64,000 nt of DNA from Paragordius varius. Taxonomy: Eukaryota > Nematomorpha. Made by a program: the position numbers and the translations under genes. Each line of letters starts with the position of its first letter. Positions within the stretch are counted from its first letter, which is position 1. The DNA is taken from the NCBI GenBank assembly GCA_964247055.1, contig OZ176051.1, positions 7,192,001-7,256,000 of the forward strand, written 5' to 3'. Below are positions 12,479 through 24,200 of this stretch, one piece after another. The notes under the pieces are model-generated. The model worked only from the letters and a program-made list of their open reading frames with translations, made no database searches and was not told where the DNA came from.

Positions 12479-12759
12479 AGAGTATAAATGAAAATTATAC
12501 GGGCAAAATATAAAAACATAGTTTCAAAAGACAACATACCTTTTCAAATCAAGATTTTTTTGATATAAATCATTGTTTTAAATTTCAAAGTATGGTATTG
12601 ATATGTATATTAGTAAAACATTCGATTACCTATAGATAATTGTAATTATATAATTTATAGGAGAAAAATATTGGTTTTAAAAGTATGGGGTTGTCTTTTA
12701 AAAAATTATATTTGTCTTTATATTTTTACGATCTGTCCGCATAATTTCAGTTTGTACCG
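12479..12759. mobile_element. Family-1 palindromic MITE, upstream of the fibrinogen-domain gene
   Basis: Arms aaattatacgggcaaaatat and gatctgtccgcataatttca form the inverted pair. The centre has ttgatatgtatattagtaaa. Confidence 0.75.
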
Positions 12760-12949
12760 TAAGTTTTGGGTTCAATAATATAAATATAAATTTTTAGTGT
12801 AAAATTTTATGGATTCCCTCTATATCCAAAAAAATGTTAACACTTCTTTATCTCTTGTGCTGGATTTATCTTTTAGGGTAGTTTTTTACCCCAGAGCTTT
12901 AATTTTGAAAATAAATCACAGTTTTAAAAGTTATTTTAAATAATAATTA

Positions 12950-13225
12950 CAGTAAAAATAGAAATTATACGGACAAAATGTACAAATATAAAGACAAATT
13001 TTTTTAAGATAACCATACTTTTTAAACCTTAATTTTTCATATATAAATTATTAATTGCAATTGTAAAAATATATAATTGATTGTTTTACGAATTTTACAT
13101 ATCAATTTCAACTTTGCAGTTTAAAACCATGTGTTATAATTTTAATAGATCATGATTCAAAAGTTGTTGTTTAAAAAATATTTGTCTTTATAAATTTACG
13201 TTTTGTTATAATTTCAGTTTTTACT
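12950..13225. mobile_element. Family-1 palindromic MITE, intergenic
   Basis: From cagtaaaaatagaaattata to gttataatttcagtttttac then tg, flanked by TA. This is the last copy of the family going right; I found none in the following 50 kb. Confidence 0.8.
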
Positions 13226-13479
13226 GTAATTATCAAACATTGTTTTTTCATGTATTAGATAAAAAATATTTATTTATTACAGTTTTGTGACTTCTAAATT
13301 AGGGGTAACTCTGAAACACGATTTAAACAAACAGCTGATAATAAAATCAAAAATATCAAGTTTTTGATGGTAAAATGAAGCCTGAAATCTTTTTATTTTT
13401 AAGCATTTACATTTCTAACCATAATATACATTTGTTTGCCTGTTGCATTTAGCGATTTAAAAAAAACATTAGTGAGATA

Positions 13480-15235
13480 AAATGGCGGCAAAAAAAGTTT
13501 GATATGAGGATTTTCGGATTCTGTTGGCTATCAGGTTTTCAAACATTTTTAAACCATGTACTAAGATGCCTATGGGACGAAAGTTGGAAACGTAGATTTC
13601 TTTTTTTTAATTATATCTATCAGGGATATTTGCCACCACCATTTGAATGCTTTTTTAATATTCGATTTCATTCTGCCAACATTCTTCTCGAGTGATTCAA
13701 TGCAGCTATATTTAAAGGAATTCCAAAGATGTTCCCGTAGAGGTTGTTTTTAATTTAAGGGAATTTTCCGTCGAGTTCCAATCTATTAATAATATTATTA
13801 TCGTATATTTTTGATATCTAAATTTAGTTTCATTTTGTGCCATGTCTGATTTGGTTGTTGTAGATTTAGATAATTCAGTAATTATGATGAGTTTGTGCTG
13901 TAGTTCTAAATCGGGGAGAGATCTAATATTTTAAAGTTGGATTTGTCCTCTTTTCTTGATATTATTATATCAATCATTGAGCGAATGCCGGATATATAGG
14001 TTACAAGTTATTATGACTTCTTTTAAAAAAGGTATTAATGATGAATAAATTATTATTACTTGCGAAATCTAATAAAACCATTTTTATTTAAGTCATCCAT
14101 TCCAAAACCTCCATGTACTGAATGTAGAGATTCTTGACCAAAATGTGAGTTTAAATCACCCGCGATAAATATGAAATCAGTGTGTGGAATAGCAGTGACT
14201 TTTCATATAAATTTAACCAGAATAAATCCTTACAATCTGATGCACAACCGATTTGCGGAGCGTAAACGGGGAAAATATGATAAAAAATTTTTTGAATAGA
14301 ATTTTTAATATGATAATCTTTCTGATGAGTCATCAATCGATATGATATTGGGTACGATGGAAACCATTTTCCACCGTCTTCTAAATTATTGAAGTACGGC
14401 TCTGCGAGGGTGTGTCCATTGATGCGGAAATGTATTAAGCAGGTAGCGCCAGACCAGAGAATTCAGCGGATTCAAAATTTTCCATCGGAGTGATTTTAAA
14501 GTTTTTTACTGGTTTTGCTTGTGAGACGGAACATCGTGTAAAAAGATCATTGTGCCATATCTTCTGGCCAATTCCCGTTTTTTGATTAGTATATAGTTTA
14601 AATTGGTTATTTGTTGGCCATAGTTGTTAACCATTTTACCAGGTTTAAAAGTTCATAATACCGCTCTGATACTGTCAGATATAGAGCATTATCTTCTTGC
14701 CGAACCCATTTGGCCTTGGTGTGGATAGTCCGGTTTGGTTACAAAGTAACACTTTTTATCACCCGTCACAATTCGATACAAAAATGATTTACCTCGTTAA
14801 AGCAGGATTTCAAGAGTCATCTTAAGGTTCATTCAAATTGTGTGGGTCTTATTCACCGAGTTGTATTTTCTATTGCTCTTAGGCATCTACTTATTTTATA
14901 TGATATATGCAATTATTCCAATTTTCGCTGAGTCATCGTCCAATACTCTTGCATTTTATCGTCTTCGAAGTTGTGTGCAAGAGCGCCCACACTCATCAAC
15001 ATGATATTTTTCCCAACCATGGTTCACATGTTTTATCCTTGGAGCATGTTTATTATATGTTTCTACTAGGAAACAACTAACACCCTTTTTCTTCTTATGT
15101 CGATGCGCCGCAAATGATCTTTCTGAGGCAGAATATTCCACATGATTACTAAAGGATAAAAATAAGACGTTATTTTCAGGCAACAGTTGTTTATGTCCTT
15201 TAATGTCAGATAAACATGAGGTCTGTATCAAATTA
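13480..15235 (-). pseudogene. RTE-type non-LTR retrotransposon (LINE) endonuclease remnant, interrupted by a mariner element
   Basis: Reading right to left on the minus strand, 15231-15060 has HRHKKKKGVSCFLV, which fits the HR-x-GVGFLL stretch of the N-terminal half of an RTE/BovB endonuclease. After the mariner insert, 14345-14060 gives PISYRLMTHQ, FPVYAPQIGC, KDLFWLNLYEK, then GDLNSHFGQ and HGGFGMDDLNKNG. Then 14040-13830 gives TFFKRSHNNL, and 13660-13600 gives KWWWQISL, resembling the WWW-motif region that follows the endonuclease. The order is correct for one element of which only the endonuclease part survives. Several frameshifts and stops are needed to follow it, so it is dead. The reverse transcriptase was not found. 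Confidence 0.75.
14345..15060 (-). pseudogene. mariner (Tc1/mariner) transposase fragment nested in the LINE
   Basis: Minus-strand frames give, in transposase order, GWEKYHVDE, NFEDDKMQ, LDDDSAK, KSFLYRIVTGDKK (the family's TGDEKW region), KPDYPHQGQ, TFKPGKMV, KKRELARRYG, IFLHD (the catalytic HDNA region), QNQPVKNF, AEPYFNNLEDGGKWF. This matches mariner transposases of the animal irritans/mauritiana group. It is too short for a whole element (about 0.7 kb against 1.3 kb), the N-terminal DNA-binding region is mostly missing, and it is frameshifted and stop-ridden. I could not find its terminal repeats. It sits exactly where the surrounding endonuclease lacks its middle, so it inserted into the LINE. 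Confidence 0.78.
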
Positions 15236-15768
15236 AGCGTCTGCGTATTTTTCGGTGACGTATTCCATTCTTTAAACCGGTAGTAACTATGACTCTACAT
15301 ATGGTATAAATGTTTTTTATTCAATTTTTTTATTTAAAGAAAATATAGTACTAAAGAGAGGATTTTAAGTCAACGCGATAAGGTTTCCTTGCATAATAAA
15401 CGCTTCCTTAAATTATTAAATCGGCCAAGTAACCAAATTCAATAATAACTCCATCCGTTAACGATAAAACTATTTAACAAGCAAACCTTCACTAAAATCC
15501 ACCTTTAAAATGCCAAATCATCCTGCTACAATAAAAAATAGCATTAAATCCAACCCTTTCATAATTTATTTTTCACGCCAAAATAAAACTGATCTCCAAT
15601 ATTCGGTTGAAACAAGATTATTCAAAGAAAAAAAAATAGGTGATTTACCACTACATCATTATGAAATGAGATTTCGCATATGATTTTACAAAAATGGAAA
15701 ATGCAAAGAAAGGTATATTAATAAAAATGAATGTTTATAGAAAAATAATAAAAATATACAGTTTAGAG
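15236..15768. other. Intergenic, no gene recognised
   Basis: This is AT-rich spacer between the LINE/mariner remnant and the hAT terminal repeat. No domain, TIR or tandem repeat was recognised. Confidence 0.4.
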
Positions 15769-16340
15769 CAGTGGCACTCACCAAAAATTTGACGGGCCAA
15801 ATAAAATATATATATTTTTTTTCGAGGTCCATGAAACTTATAATGGCAAATATTCCATAACTATTTGACACATATGCACATATTTATACACTAAATCAGC
15901 ACAAAAATTTTTTGTGGATCGCATGTAAATCCAGCTAAAAACTCGTTTTGCACCATTTAGTTTAAAAAATTAAAACATTTTAAAACTATTTTGATATTAA
16001 CCAATATTTTTAAACAAATTTGGTTTCGCCTCATGACAGGCCAATCTTAATGCATCGTCTATATGATCATCGGTTTCATATTTCAACCTGCCGTCTCATG
16101 CGTGTAATTTGAGGGAAAAACAGTTCTTGACCTTTTTTTATATTTTCATATTTATTTGGCACATCTTGCCAAAACTCTACATATCTTTCTTTTCCACGAT
16201 TATCCTTGAATATAGCTTTGAAATTGGAATCTTTAAAATCTACGAATTCTTCAATGATAAGTGCCTGATCAAAACCGAAATGCTCAAGTTGCTTAAAATT
16301 GGATATATTTAGAATTGTGATTTTGACCCCCTTTTTCAAA
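15769..16340 (-). pseudogene. hAT transposase C-terminal remnant with terminal repeat (ZBED/SCAND3-like)
   Basis: Minus strand 16339-16076 encodes IIEEFVDFKDSNFKAIF, then EFWQDVPNKYENI, then ELFFPQITRMRRQVE. The next frame gives ETDDHIDDALRLACHEAKPN. This matches the C-terminal dimerisation region of hAT transposases (FW...YP, then YRSRL...DDLRLAL). The usual PF-STYLCE segment between ELFF and RMRRQ is missing. The left end, cagtggcactcaccaaaaat followed by ttgacgggcc, is a typical hAT terminus (CAGTGG...). The upstream domains are absent, so it is a dead 3' fragment. Confidence 0.7.
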
Positions 16341-16568
16341 AAAGGGGGTTAGACTTAGGTCATACCATATGTTATTGCCAATAATAAATAACTACACACA
16401 TAAATACTTGATTAAATTACATAAAAAAGGGTTAATATATGTCTTTTTTAATTTAAAAGTAAAAACAACTTATTTACCCAAACACAAGAATATATTAATT
16501 ATTAACAATCATAAGTCAAATGATTTTACATAAATTTAATAATATATTGATTTATATTTAATACTGAC

Positions 16569-17222
16569 ATGTATCGGTTAAAGTACAATAATTTTTGGTC
16601 AACTAACCCACAATCAAACTTTAATAATATACCAAATAATGTATCTTATAACCTATCAAGATCTGTTTGGAATACCAAAGACTTTTATCCGCTTATGTGC
16701 AAATCGGATAAGAATGATAACACGCTACACTCACAAAATTGTTGTAAAAAATACCATGGTTTTGACATAAACGATGACTCGCAAATGTTAAACATAATAG
16801 AAAAGAGCAATTGGGATCAACAATTATGGAGTATTAAAGGACCCATTTCGATTACGCCGGAAAAATCGTCTTTCAATTTTCTAAAAACGGAAGATTTGTT
16901 AAGTGAGGCCACCATTCAATCAAAAAAGGAATATGATATTAGAAATAATGAGACATTAATTTTGACCGGTACCATTGAAATAGGTAAAAATAAACAACAA
17001 AATGCGTTCGGTTACCTTGAATTTAGAATTAAAAGTTGTGATACTCTACATTCCAAGGAAAGTGATTTTAAGTATGACATAAATAAATTATCGTCCGGTA
17101 AAGAGTTGCTAAACGCTGCCCTAATACTAAGATTATGTGCTAAAGATAATACAACCTATTTGGAAACTATTGGGAAAATTGCTGAAAGGAGAATAGCAAC
17201 ACAACAGGTTACTAAAATTTAA
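16569..17222 (+). CDS. Hypothetical intronless 217-residue protein
   Basis: An uninterrupted ATG-to-TAA frame of 218 codons, long for such AT-rich DNA and with coding-like composition (15 Asn/Lys-rich stretches but also Cys, Trp, Gly). I recognise no domain. The N-terminal half is Asn/Ser-rich with a cluster of cysteines (NCCKKYHGF). The C-terminal half, from about residue 125, alternates charged and hydrophobic residues as in a beta-rich domain (TLILTGTIEIGK, AFGYLEFRIK) and ends with helices (LLNAALILRLCA). There is no signal peptide or membrane segment. It starts 230 bp from the hAT remnant on the opposite strand, so it could belong to another transposon, be a lineage-specific gene, or be an exon. 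Expression is undemonstrated. Confidence 0.5.
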   Translation: MYRLKYNNFWSTNPQSNFNNIPNNVSYNLSRSVWNTKDFYPLMCKSDKNDNTLHSQNCCKKYHGFDINDDSQMLNIIEKSNWDQQLWSIKGPISITPEKSSFNFLKTEDLLSEATIQSKKEYDIRNNETLILTGTIEIGKNKQQNAFGYLEFRIKSCDTLHSKESDFKYDINKLSSGKELLNAALILRLCAKDNTTYLETIGKIAERRIATQQVTKI

Positions 17223-17324
17223 AAACATTAAATAACGCTATATAGACATTTATTATTCTTTATGAAGCATAATTTGGTTCAAATCATAAACAATATATAT
17301 CTTGATTATATATAATCGGAAACA

Positions 17325-17868
17325 TCAGGATAATGGTAATGTGAGGAGTGATTAAAAAAGAAATCAACACTATTGTCCTGCTGCTTCATATTAGAAAATT
17401 TAAACACATTGTCTTTAATCAAAATGTTTTGTTGAAAGATAAATGCTTTATTCCAAAAAATATCATTAAATACATTAAAAACTACCTATAAAAAGCAAAA
17501 CGAATTGAAATTTTAGATGCGGGCGCTCCGAAAGTGTCCTCGTTAATAATGAACAAGTTCTCCTAAAATTTAGGCATAAGGACCAAGTTTGCGAGAAAAA
17601 AGTTTAAAGATATGCTACAAATATTAATATTCTCATAAAAACTCTTCGCTTTTATTGTTAAAAAGCTCAAGGGGGGATATTATTTGAGACTTTGTGAGTG
17701 TAAGTCCAAAAATTAAATATAGTTTATGATAAAATTTATTGATTTTTTTACTATGAGGCATTTAGCGTTCACCAAAAAATTTATTAAACATAATGTGCGC
17801 TGAGCACCACAAATACGAATAAATATCATATATCACTCATAGCCCTGAACCAAAATCACCAAGACAAT
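17325..17868. mobile_element. Family-3 TIR DNA element, copy A (short)
   Basis: Inverted arms: the left has gataaatgctttattccaaa, aaaagcaaaacgaattgaaa and gcgggcgctccgaaagtg. The right has tttatgataaaatttattga, gcatttagcgttcaccaaaa and catatatcactcatagccct. It shares these arms with copies at 19.6 and 58.6 kb but lacks most of their central region. Confidence 0.6.
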
Positions 17869-19589
17869 CATCTACCAATCAGAATATATAAATTTTACGA
17901 GTTCTATGCACTCGGTTGGTGCTTAGAGAATAGAGCTAAAAAATATTGAATTTGAAAGCCTGCGGCTTTAAATTTAACACTTGGCTACACACATTTATTT
18001 TAGTCATTCGATCAAAGTGGGTTTGGTCACCCAAGCATTTATGTTAAATATTATAAAATAATTTATACCATGGCAAAGTTTGAACTTCTTTTGACTAACC
18101 GTAATATAAAAAATTGTTTAACAACACTTGATATTGCTTATTTTATGGGTAAACCTGCAGGTTGAATTTTAACCAACATGAAAGTGTGTATTATATAAAA
18201 ATAATGCAATAAACACCAATTTTTGCTTTAAATTAATGTAAGATGTAGTTTTTCAAATAATAACATTTAGCGTTAGAGTCAAAAAAAGACGATATCCTGC
18301 AAAAATGTTGTAAAAAATGGCGTCTAAGCAGTTTCATATCGATTTTTTCAAAACTAAGTTTAATTTAATTTGGCTAATTTATATATTTTATCAGGTTAGA
18401 AGCATAAATTTAAATTAAAAGCGTATCTTCAGTAGTTTTTTAAGAATAATAATTTAAATATGATGTGACATTAATTACCCCAATTTCAATCGAATTGATT
18501 TTATTTGGCTTATTTCATGACCTTTTGGGGTAGTTGTATATCCTAGTGCAATTAAATATTAATGTCACAATATTTTTAGCATTGGGCCAGAAATATACTT
18601 CCTTTAGCCTTTTAGGCGCATGATACAATTTTTTTTCAAAATAATATAAAATTGCAATAAATCCTTATCTACTCAGCCACTTTTTTTCTTTAAATTTTTT
18701 AAATCATGAACAGGGAAATTTTTATGGTTGAATATAAATAATATACTTTGGAAAGTTTTGAATTTTTTAGAACAATTTTTTTATATTAATTGTTTTATAC
18801 CAGCTGTTCTTTTTAATGTTTTGCATCAATTCAGAGTACTGTAATATTTCTAAGTTAAATCTAAACGGGTGAAGAGCGTTGATAATTAATTTGTAATCAA
18901 AATAACTTTCAAAACACTAGTTTGTTTAATATGCTTTGGAGTAGTGTCCTAAAATGTCATCGCGTACAAAAAATTTAAAGGTGAAATGTCAATTTTTTTG
19001 GAAATAATTACAGTTTTTACCATAATTTTTATTATATAATCCACTAATTTAGCTTCTTTCTGAGATGAAGAAATTATTACAAAAGTAAGAATAAAATAAA
19101 TTCGTAGGGGAAAAAAGCAAAAACTCTATGGTTATTCTGATATTCTAACATAATATATAAAATCAAAATTTTATTTAAGTAGAAGGCGTAGGAAACAATT
19201 ACAAAAGTGGCATAAACTACTTGGATAAAAATGGGGTATCTATAGACCTCATTTATTTAACTTAATATATTTACCAAGTTACTCTAAGAAACGGTTCCAG
19301 ATATACTTTTATCCGTATATAAATAGGCCAAAATAGCTAAATATTTTTTTAAAAAAAAATAACATATCAACTACCTATAGTCCCATAAATTTTTTTGTAA
19401 ATATCATGTTTATTTGAATTAACGTTCAAATTAAATCTTAATTAATTAAATCACATCTATTCATATCTATAAAAAGTGGTTTATTTGGATTATTTTTATA
19501 TTAATGAACACTACTATTATCTTGAAATTCATCCATAAAATATGTAATATCAAGTTTTTTTTATAATCTTTTATATGATAGGAAAATGT
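17869..19589. other. Intergenic, no gene recognised
   Basis: AT-rich spacer. A stray motif like the family-3 end (aacatttagcgttagagtca) occurs near 18265, hinting at another eroded copy, but I could not define its ends. No ORF was worth reporting. Confidence 0.4.
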
Positions 19590-20573
19590 ATCAATTTTGG
19601 TATTGGCCCTTACGGGTGATATAATAAAGTTAACTTTTGTGGCAAGTAGTCCATCTTCAAAAATGGCAAAATTTGGGCACATTTTTTCGAATAATATTTT
19701 TTTGGTAAAAATGCTTCATTCCAAAAATATCCCTAAAATACAATATAAACTATATATGAAAAACAATATTTTTAAATATTTTAATTAGATGTGGGTTCGG
19801 AAAGTCCCAAATTTTTTCCCTCGTCTAATATGGGCTACTATTAAATTAAACATAAACGGGATCGGCGATAAATATTTAATATGCTATATTTTGACATAAA
19901 AACGTTTAATTTTTAGAAGTAATTTGTTAACACATACTTTATACTACAGGAATGATGAACGGTATAAAAACGCTTTAGATATTAAAAATTTATATGATAT
20001 GATTAGACTGAATATTTTATCAGCGCAGAATTTTGTTTAAAATATTCGTTCGTCATATAATGTCAAATATATTGGGTTTTTTAATAAAATACCAAAATCT
20101 GGAACTAACCGAACCTTTATATAAAAATTCTGAAGCGAGAGAATTGTTCAGAATCATCAGATTTTATAGAAAAAGTGTTTTAAAAAGCGTTTTACCGTTT
20201 CCAACATGCCTAAAAATAGAATAAAGTACGTTTGCACAAAATATTAAAAAAAATCAAACTTTTGTAAAAATTATGCATTAGATGTCAAAATCTAGCATAT
20301 AAATTTTATTCCCCAATCCTGGAATTTTTGAATATCAAAAAAAACTAGCCCCATTTTAAAAGATCAAAAAAATTATCTTTCGGAGCCCACATTAAATTAA
20401 AATATTATTTGTTTTGCTTTTTATAGGTAATAAAATAATTATATTTTGTGATATTTTTGAGAAAAAAAACATTTAGCTTTCACCAACAATAATTTAAAAA
20501 AATGTTGTGAAATCATGCCATTTGCTGACATGGAGCAATTACAAAAAAATGCACCATGATATTTCTGTTAAAT

Positions 20574-20577
<4 letters not shown>
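19590..20577. mobile_element. Family-3 TIR DNA element, copy B
   Basis: About 1 kb with TIRs of roughly 200 bp. The left arm (ttttggtattggcccttacg, tggtaaaaatgcttcattcc, gatgtgggttcggaaagt) is the reverse complement of the right arm (ctttcggagcccacattaaa, aacatttagctttcaccaac, gccatttgctgacatggagc). The core motif tttccaacatgcctaaaaat is shared with copy C. It carries no transposase, so it is non-autonomous. It ends in a (TA)n microsatellite. Confidence 0.7.

Positions 20578-20641
<64 letters not shown>
20578..20641. repeat. (TA)n microsatellite
   Basis: About 32 uninterrupted TA units directly abutting the right end of the family-3 copy B. It may have grown from the TA-rich target site. Confidence 0.95.
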
Positions 20642-20643
<2 letters not shown>

Positions 20644-21206
20644 TCAAGTTATTTATATCCAATTTTGGAGGTAGCGTAAGTGCAAACATCTGCAGGATTT
20701 TCTATTTATATTTTAAGATATATTAGATTTAAAACAGGCTGGAAGTCGCCAAACTCAAATTTGTTCCGAGGATTGAAATGAATGTGTTAAGTTTTAAACT
20801 ATTATGGCCCAAAAAAACTATAAGAATTTCGATACATCTAACTTTAAATATATATTTTATAATCATTTTTGATAATTCTGTCTCATAGTAATCTGGGTGT
20901 TAATCTATAAATATTTATTATTTCATCATATAATTTATTAACATAGACCTCATTTACTGGTCACTCATACAAGTTTGTTATTATTACCAAGTCAACTGAG
21001 ATTAGCGCGAAAATTTTTGCTTCCAAAAAAGACTGTTCTGATCTGATTGTCTACCAAACAAGTTGCAACAAGTTTGATGAGAAAAATAATTTTATTGTTA
21101 TAAAAAAATATGGAAATTATTGTATTGATATTATAAATCTTTCAATAAATATAAAATAAAATGATCACCTGTGATTTCATATCTTCATGATATCGGTATA
21201 TCAAGC
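20642..21206. other. Upstream region of the filamin gene
   Basis: Should contain the 5' UTR and possibly the promoter of the filamin gene, or the intron before exon 1 if a non-coding exon lies further upstream. I see no clear core-promoter motif and no other ORF. Confidence 0.35.
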
Positions 21207-24200
21207 ATGCTTCAAAAAAATTCAAATTTTATCGATGGCAATTCATTATTGCGTAATATTGTTTTTCAAAATTGGATAAAACTACATGTGAAATTAACCG
21301 TTGATATAAATTATGATATCAAATCCCTAACGAAACTTGTTAACCAATTATTTAATCAAACTTTATTTAATCGCTTTTCTTCTAATGAAGAACTGTATTA
21401 TCAATTGTCCCATTTCTTACACCTAGATATAAATTCTAAATTAAGGGGTAAATTTTATGAAATTTTCATTATATACCGAAAAATTTTAAAAAATTCCGAA
21501 ATCGCCACGCTTCTGTTTTAACAACAAAGAATTAATCCTTTGTACTATTTTAACCCTTGTTTCATTATTTGTCATTTTATTGAGTATATAACAATATATA
21601 TGTCACTTTTATACACTTTTATCAACTACAAAAAGAATATATCACTAAGGAATTATGTAAATTATTTATGATTTATAAAACATATAGGTATAAATGCAAT
21701 TTTGTTTAACAAACTTTGTTTGTTTTATGTTTGCAACAAAAACTATGGAACTGAAATCTTCACAATTTTATTAGAAGAGTTTATAATATGAAAAAGGATA
21801 GACCAACATAACAATGTTGTATACCAATAATTTTGATAAATTCTTTTTTTTAATTTTTGTTTAAATGATTAATTTTCTAATGTTAAATGCAGGACGACGA
21901 TATTAGAATTTCTAAAAAATAGTGGTGTCCGATTAATTTTTTTGCCTAAATCATCATAAAAATTAAAATAATTTTTTTATTATCAGCCTATAAATAGATA
22001 TACAGTCATGTAGACTTTATATTGTTAAAAATTTACTTTTTTTTGTTAATTGGGTATTAATATTTGGTAAAGAACATAAAAACAAGAGCTATATGGTATT
22101 ACCATATCATATTCTTTAAAAAGTAAAAGAAGTGTGGGGGAAGGGCGTCGGAAATCTTTAGTAAAAAATGAAAATCTTAAAATATTGTTATAGGGGAATA
22201 GTAATATTTTTGTTAATCTTTTAGCAAAATTTATATGTTGATTTTTTTTAAAAAAATTATTTCGCAGTACACATTTGAAAGAGGATTGACGTGAGAATTA
22301 ACATAATTAATTTGATGAATATTTTGTATGTTAAATTTTGAGAATATTACAGCAATTTATGTTAACATTTAAAATATTGTGTTACGTATTTAGATGCGGA
22401 ATTTTGTGGGTTTTTATTCTTAATAATTTAATAATTAGTAAAATGGGTATTTTAAATATATTTATGATTCATAATTAAATTCAATAATTACTATTTTTCA
22501 ACATGATAAATACCTTTATTAATCAAAATTGGTATTATTATTTTAAATAGTTGTTATTAGTAATTAAAATACAGGTTATATATTTATGAAAATTTAATTA
22601 GATTATAGATTGGTTTTGTTTTTATGTTTTTCATGGTTAATTTTTATGTGTTTACATTTTAATCAGGTAAAAATTGCGGTTTTTAAATTTAATCAAATTT
22701 AATTTTTTTTGTTTTTTTATTTAACATTGTTAATTGTAATTAAATACTACATATTTGGAAATTTTAAAAATACAGGTAAAAATTTCAATAATAATTTTTT
22801 TGTATCATTGTTATTTGTTATTAATTATGAAATATTTTTGACATCTAAATAACAGGTGAAAATTGCGGTTTTTAATAAAATTAATAAATTTTTAATATTT
22901 TGTTCAACCTGGCTAATTTATTCAAATGATAATAATTTTTACCTGTATATATCAATGTATCAAAAATATATAGTAATTAACAAATTTTACTAATTTATTA
23001 AAAACGGCAATTTTCACCTGTTTTTTAAATGTCCAAAATATTTATTAATTAAAAACAAATAACAATGATACAAAATAAAAAAAAAATTTGAAATTTGTTA
23101 TAAACCGGAATTTTTACTTGTATTTATTAAAATGACAAAATAAAATAATTACAAATAACAATGCAAATCCTAAAAAACAAAATCTCAATTTTTATTAAAT
23201 TTATTAAAAACTGAAAATTTTATTGTAGTTATTAAAATGTCCACAATATATAATTAATTACAATTACCAATGAAATAAAAATAAATTTGAAATTAACTGC
23301 CATTTTTACCTGTATTTTAAAATTTCCAATATGTAGTAATTAATTACAATTTGCAATGCAAATCCAAACATAAAAATTAAATTTGACTAAATTTAAAAAC
23401 CGCAATTTTTACCTGTATTTTTTAAAATTTCCAAATATGTAGTATTTAATTACAATTAACAATGTTAAATAAAAAAAGAAAAAAATTAAATTTGACTAAA
23501 ATTGCAATTTTTAGCTGATTAAAATGTAAAATAAATATTAACCATGAAAAACATAAAAACAAAACCAATCTATAATTTAATTAAATTTTCACAAATATAT
23601 AACCTGTATTTTAATTACTAATAACAATTATTTAAAATAATAATACCAATTTTGATTAATACAGGTATTTATCATGTTGAAAAATAGTAATTATTGAATT
23701 TAATTATGAATCATAAATATATTTAAAATACCCATTTTACTAATTATTAAATTATTAAGAATAAAAACCCACAAAATTCCGCATCTAAATACGTAACACA
23801 ATATTTTAAATGTTAACATAAATTGCTGTAATATTCTCAAAATTTAACATACAAAATATTCATCAAATTAATTATGTTAATTCTCACGTCAATCATCTTT
23901 CAAATGTGTACTGAGAAATAAATTTTTTAAAAAAAATCAACATATAAATTTTGCTAAAAGATTAACAAAAATATTACTATTCCCCTATAACAATATTTTA
24001 AGATTTTCATTTTTTACTAAAGATTTCCGACGCCCTTCCCCCACACTTCTTTTACTTTTTTAAAGAATATGATATGGTAATACCATATAGCTCTTGTTTT
24101 TATATTCTTTACTAAATATTAATACCCATTTAACGAAAAAAAGTAAATCTTTAACAATATAAAGTCTACATGACTGTATTATGATATATTGACATTAATA

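Noticed and set aside
22670-22870. CAG|GTAAAA motifs in the foldback element as recursive splice sites
   Set aside because: They are part of its internal repeat unit and occur in both orientations, so they reflect the repeat rather than host splicing signals.
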